Assembly (NCBI GenBank): GCA_041648175.1
Contig: JBAZPO010000023.1
Span: 1 to 48,139 of the forward strand
Direction: 5' to 3'
Source of the DNA: Desulfobaccales bacterium
GTDB lineage: Bacteria; Desulfobacterota; Desulfobaccia; Desulfobaccales; 0-14-0-80-60-11
DNA length: 48,139 bases
Below the pieces are notes generated by a model. The model made no database searches and had not been told where the DNA came from. It worked only from the letters and a program-made list of their open reading frames with translations. This document shows, in pieces, positions 44,337 to 48,139 of the stretch (position 1 is the first letter of the stretch; the number at the start of each line of letters is the position of its first letter). The translations under genes were made by a program, and so were the position numbers.

Positions 44337-45868
44337 TCAGGATCCGGGGCAGGGAATATAGACGTGGAATGTGCTCCCGCGGTTTGGCTCGCTCTCCACG
44401 CGGATGAAGCCGTTGTGAGCCTCCACAATACTTTTAACGATGGCCAGACCCAGTCCGGTACCTATGATAAATCTCGTCTGGTCGGTTTTTATCCGGTAAA
44501 AACGCTTAAAAATATGGCCCAAATCTTCAGGGGCCATACCGATGCCATTATCGGACACACTCGCCCTGAGGTAGCCGCTCTCCATTGCCGCGGAAACGGT
44601 CACCGTGCCGCCTTCGGGCGTATAACTGATGGCATTGCTGATGAGATTGGAAAACACCTCCTCCATATTGCGCCGGTCGGCAAACACGGGGGTAAGCTTG
44701 GGCAGCGGCTCCAACGTCAGCGCCATCTTCTTGGCCTGAGCTTTAGCAGTATGAAAGGCCACCTGATCGGCCAGGACATCGGACAGGTTGAGATGCTCCT
44801 TCTCCTGGCTGATCAGCCCGGATTCAATGCGGGCCAGGTCCAGGAGTTCGGAAGAAAGGCTCACCAGGCTTTTGACCTTTGCAGACGCCCTCCCCAGAAT
44901 TTCCTGTTGCCTTGCCGTGACTTCGCCGGCCAGGCCGTCGAGGATTATCTGCATCTGGGCCAGGACTGAATTCAACGGACTCCTGATTTCGTGGGAGACC
45001 ATGGAGACGAATTCCGACTTGACCTGGTCCATGCGCTTCAAAGCAGTGATGTCGTGCAGTACCGTGATAGTGCCGACGTTCCGGCCGGCTCGGTCGATAT
45101 AAGGGATGCAGCGGGCATTCAGGATCGGGCCCATTTTACCTGCTTCGGCCTCGCAGCAAATCTCTTCCGTCAGCTCCACGAGCCCGTCTCCGGATCTGAC
45201 CAGGGCGCGCTCGATCATCTGTTCAATTTGGGCATTTTGGATGACTTCCCCGACCTCGCGCCCCACAGCCCGGACCTCCAGGCATCCCGCCAGCCTCAGA
45301 AAGCCGGGTTGGCGAGCACTATCCGCTTGGCGCTATCCGTAGCCATGACCCCGTCCGTGAGACGATTGATGAGCACGCGCATCCGCGACTTCTCGTCGGC
45401 AATGTCCTGCATGGCCCGGGTGTATTCGATGGCCTTCTTGGTAAGAACCCGCAATTGCTCGGGTGAGAAAGGCTTAGGAATAAAATCAAAAGCCCCTCGT
45501 TTCATGGCCTCAATGGAGTTTTCCACCGTAGCGTACCCGCTGATCACGATGATCACCGTGTCGGGGTGCAGCCTCTTGATGTGAGCCAGCACATCGAACC
45601 CGGAAAGACTGGGCATCATCAGGTCCAGGAGGATGATGTCATAGTGCCGGCGCTCGATCATGTTCAGCCCTACTTTACCGGATTCGGCGATCGTCACCTC
45701 ATACCCGTCCCGGACCAGGACCTTTCGGCAGCCTTCACGCACGCGCTCCTCATCGTCGATAACCAGAATAGTGGGGCACAACTGATTGATTGCCGCCATT
45801 TTCTCGACCATGATTTCAGGCCCCTGGGTGCTATAAGATCGATTGCTAAAGCTCATATCCATCCGCAC
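44337..45868 (-). pseudogene. REC-PAS-histidine kinase, split by a one-base frameshift
   Basis: The first open part (45868 to 45296) holds a receiver domain with acidic pocket VIDDEE, phospho-acceptor D82 (LLDLMMPSLSG) and lysine in PKPF (K132), then the start of a PAS domain that stops after VLANPAF. The second part (45266 to 44337) continues the same PAS domain (LRLAGCLEVRAVG) and adds HisKA (SHEIRSPLN) and HATPase_c with DNGIGM and GTGLGL boxes. In sequence the join reads TTTCTGAGG; one more C (TTTCCTGAGG) would restore one long frame. It could be a real mutation, programmed slippage or a sequencing error. The GTG or ATG start overlaps the end of the preceding kinase. If intact it would be a hybrid of about 510 residues. 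Confidence 0.8.
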
Positions 45869-47398
45869 CCTGACAGAGGGGTAGTTCCAGTATGAAAGTT
45901 GTTCCTGCCTGGCTGGTTTTCTTCACCCAAATATTGCCGCCGTTTTCCTAGACAATGCCGTAAACGGTGCTCAAGCCTAAACCGGTCCCTTTGCCCAGGT
46001 CCTTCGTCGTAAAAAATGGGTCAAATATCCGGGGAAGATTTTCCTCGGGTATGCCGCAACCGGTATCTGAGACTTCTAAATAGGCGAAGCCTGCTGCGCC
46101 TCCTTTGCCGACCCCTCTTTTCTTCCCCTTGTCGCAGTAAGTCTTCAGGGTCAGGATGCCCTTTCTTTCCATGGCATCGATAGCGTTTATGACCAGGTTG
46201 ATAATCACCTGGTTGAGCTGGCTCCGGTCCACTTTGATCAGCATTTTCTCGTCTGAAAGCTCTTTTACCACTTCTATGTTAATAAACAGGCTCTGATCGC
46301 GAATGAGGCTCAGGCTCTGTTCGACCAGGTTATTGAGATCCAGGGTCTCCTTGTTGGCGCTCGTCTGGCGGCTGTACGCCAGAAGGCTCTTGACAATGTT
46401 CCGGCATTGATTGGCGTCTTCGATGATAGACTGTAAATCCTGGTGTTTGGGGTCGTCATTGGGCAGGTCTTCCAGGAGCAGGCCGCCGTAAAGGAGAATG
46501 CCGGTCAGGGGATTGTTGATCTCATGGGCAACTCCGGCTGCGAGTTGGCCCAGTGAGGCCATTTTCTCCGCCCGGGCCGCTCTTAGCAGCACCTCTTTAA
46601 CCTTTCCTCCTGGGCAAGTTTCCCCCTCAGGTCATTGAAGATACCCATGGTGGCCACTTCTTTGCCGCCCTCATAGATGGTTGCTGCGGTCAGCTCCACG
46701 GGAATCTCTTCCCCCTTAACGCTTACCAGTATGGTTTGGCTGCAGGGCAGCTTGCCTTTGCCTCCGAAGGCCTCACTCCTGAGTTTTTTCATGACTTCTT
46801 GCGCCTGTCCCGGCGGATACAATTCTCGAACCGTGATGTTGTTGCGGGCCTCCTGGAAGGTATAGCCGGTAAGCTCCTCTGCGGCCGGGTTCATAACCAG
46901 GATCTTTCCACGCCGGTCTGCGGCAATGATGCCGGAAATCGAGCTCTGAACAAACTTCTCCATAAATACCTTGATTCCGGAGAGCTCTCTTTCCAGCTTC
47001 TTGACATGCGTGACATCGCGGATTTTCTCGATGATGTATCGGACCTCACCATTCTGATCCAGGATGGGCGAGAAGATCCTGTCCTCCCATTTTTCTTTCC
47101 TGCCGCGGATTTGCACGCGTCTGAGGATGGTCTGCCCGGTTTTTTCAGCCAGCACCTTGGAGAGCGGACAGGTGTCATAGGGACAGGGATCTTCAGACTG
47201 GTAAAAAAATTCATGGCAAGTCTGACCGATAATCTCATCTTTACAAATGCCATACTGCTTTAAAAAGCTTAAATTAGCATCGAGAACTACCCGGTTCGGC
47301 TCCAAGATCAAGGCAGGCAGAGAGAGCGAATCGAAAACCCGCGACCGCCAATCGATTTCTTCCCTGATTTCACCGGCCATAGGAAACCCAATCATCAT
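45846..47398 (-). pseudogene. PAS-PAS-histidine kinase with frameshift and in-frame amber codon
   Basis: The first part (47398 to 46583) holds two PAS domains with CPYDTCPLS in the first, and stops after AQEERLKRCC. The second part (46592 to 45948) continues as EVLLRAARAEKMASLG with H-box GVAHEINNPLTG, N-box INLVINAIDA, G1 DTGCGIP, F-box DPFFTT and G2 GTGLGLS. Restoring one G (AAAGAGG to AAAGGAGG) rejoins them. The second part ends at TAG 45948 in VYGIV, where relatives have Lys or similar; reading through gives ENGGNIWVKKTSQAGTTFIL and a natural stop at 45846, overlapping the next gene. So it carries two lesions. The true start may be the ATG of MAGEIREE. Confidence 0.78.
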
Positions 47399-47403
47399 GG
47401 CTG

Positions 47404-47458
47404 CCAGTCCAAAGTTCCAGGTTCAAAGAACCTTGAACCTGGAACCTTGAACTTTGAA
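47404..47458. repeat. short degenerate repeat between kinase and regulator genes
   Basis: AGGTTCAAAGAACCTTGAACCTGG and similar units form a local palindrome. Same style as the tract next to cysS. Confidence 0.65.
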
Positions 47459-47463
47459 TCTCC

Positions 47464-47853
47464 TCAGCGCATGAGATTTTCCTGAACGATTCCCACGAGC
47501 TTATCCAGGTCAATGGGCTTGGGGATAAAATCATCCGCCGGCGTTGTTCTGCCCTCGTGATGGGTGTAGGTGGTCGTCGGCAGATTATCCACCACCGCGG
47601 TGAGCAGCACCACCGCAATATCCTTGAAATTCGGGTCGCGCTTGATCTCTTCGCAGGTCACATAGCCGTCTTTGTTAGGCATCATGACATCCAATATGAC
47701 CAGAGCGGGCTTCTCTTGTCTGATTTTCTCCCAGGCCTGGACCCCGTCGTAGGCTTTAGCGATCCTATAATTATTGGACTCAAGCTTGGTGGATACCATG
47801 TCCACCAGATCGGGATCGTCATCCACCACCAAAATAAGTTCCTTGTCACTCAT
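47464..47853 (-). CDS. CheY-like response regulator
   Basis: A 129-residue single-domain receiver. Acidic pocket DDD (11-13), phospho-acceptor D55 (LVILDVMMP), Thr in LLTA and Lys112 (FIPKPID) are all present. Between LLTA and PADDFIPKP there is a longer loop than usual (VVDNLPTTTYTHHEGRTT) with two adjacent His, which may bind a partner or metal. No output domain. ATG 47853 overlaps the metF stop (ATGA), so the two are translationally coupled, with ribosome site GAGGAGGC. It is probably the partner of the damaged kinases that follow. Confidence 0.9.
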   Translation of the reverse strand: MSDKELILVVDDDPDLVDMVSTKLESNNYRIAKAYDGVQAWEKIRQEKPALVILDVMMPNKDGYVTCEEIKRDPNFKDIAVVLLTAVVDNLPTTTYTHHEGRTTPADDFIPKPIDLDKLVGIVQENLMR

Positions 47854-48139
47854 GGTTTGCCTCCTCGTACGTTTTGAGCACCCAAATCAAAGATAGGTCT
47901 CGGCAGCAATCCTGCCCGTTCCACGATCTCGGGGACTTTCTGCTCCCACTCAATCGCCATGATGTGAAATCCACTGACACCTTGCACGTTTTTCAGACGC
48001 TCGATGGATTCTATACAAATCGTAATGCCCTCGTCCGCCTGCTTGTCCTTGGGGACGCCGCCCATGCGCTTCACCACCTCATCCGGCACATCCATCCCCG
48101 GCACCTTCTTCTTCATATAGCGCGCCATGCCCACCGACT
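47850..48139 (-). CDS. metF: methylenetetrahydrofolate reductase, C-terminal part
   Basis: Partial: the gene continues beyond the right edge. The visible residues, from SVGMARYMKKKVPGMDVPDE onward, through KRMGGVPKDKQADEGITICI, SGFHIMAIEWEQKVPEIVE and RAGLLPRP, match the C-terminal region of the MetF type found in acetogens and sulfate reducers. The enzyme interconverts methylene- and methyl-tetrahydrofolate, the step that feeds or drains the methyl branch of the acetyl-CoA pathway. The stop overlaps the start of the response regulator gene. With the FchA-like and AcsE-like genes at 11.2-12.5 kb it supports an active methyl branch in this organism. Confidence 0.85.
   Translation of the reverse strand, partial: SVGMARYMKKKVPGMDVPDEVVKRMGGVPKDKQADEGITICIESIERLKNVQGVSGFHIMAIEWEQKVPEIVERAGLLPRPIFDLGAQNVRGGKP

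Noticed and set aside
45948..45950. amber codon as pyrrolysine
   Set aside because: No pyl genes in view and the position is normally a simple Lys-type residue in a kinase; nonsense mutation or error is more likely.

Overview
The window most likely comes from a strictly anaerobic member of the Desulfobacterota (former Deltaproteobacteria), near the complete-oxidising sulfate reducers such as the Desulfobacca/Syntrophobacterales group. That placement is inferred from gene content: AhbC of the siroheme-dependent haem route, an HdrD/DsrK-like iron-sulfur oxidoreductase, methylene-tetrahydrofolate reductase, a cyclodeaminase/cyclohydrolase followed by an AcsE-like methyltransferase, the redox repressor Rex beside a split F0 operon, large PAS/GAF signalling proteins, a PEP-CTERM protein, and many dispersed palindromic repeats. 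I saw no rRNA, tRNA, CRISPR array or prophage.

Layout. 1-6.3 kb: a membrane-anchored hypothetical protein, cysS, a PC4-like DNA-binding protein, a degenerate kinase/receiver hybrid, Fe/Mn superoxide dismutase and a histone-deacetylase-family hydrolase. 6.3-7.9 kb: a long leader with two candidate GEMM-class cyclic-dinucleotide riboswitches in front of a HAF-repeat PEP-CTERM protein. 7.9-10.9 kb: an operon of a ClpX-like unfoldase and ahbC. 11.1-14.4 kb: one-carbon genes, then hflX. 14.4-17.3 kb: a Tat-exported phosphoesterase, an unassigned structured RNA locus, a pirin and a PilZ protein. 17.4-19.1 kb: a scar with an internally deleted ISL3 transposase and a methyltransferase gene lying between pieces of another one. 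19.2-25.3 kb: divergent HD-GYP and GGDEF multi-PAS sensors. 25.5-35.6 kb: a proline-rich membrane protein, a DUF255 thioredoxin-like protein, two uncharacterised proteins, uvrA and repeat-rich spacers. 35.6-39.2 kb: a 43-residue membrane protein, higBA, rex and atpEBIZ. 39.4-42.9 kb: a PAS/GAF histidine kinase and a repeat hub. 42.9-48.1 kb: the HdrD-like protein, two damaged histidine-kinase genes, a response regulator and the C-terminal part of metF, which runs off the right edge.

How they fit together. Cyclic-dinucleotide signalling recurs: two candidate riboswitches, a PilZ receptor, a GGDEF synthase with an I-site and an HD-GYP hydrolase. Energy metabolism is represented by the F0 subunits, with a possible Na+ signature in subunit c, by Rex with a clear operator in front of its own gene, and by metF and the HdrD-like protein on either side of a sensor-kinase cluster. 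The spacers hold several repeat families, including a 131-bp MITE-like element flanked by 10-bp direct repeats and an 85-bp element present as two identical copies.

Most novel signals: the tandem riboswitch leader, the unassigned structured RNA at 15.4-15.76 kb, the extended ClpX-like protein next to ahbC, the MITE family, and the single-base lesions in both kinases of the metF-linked cluster. Everything was done by eye; no database search was run.
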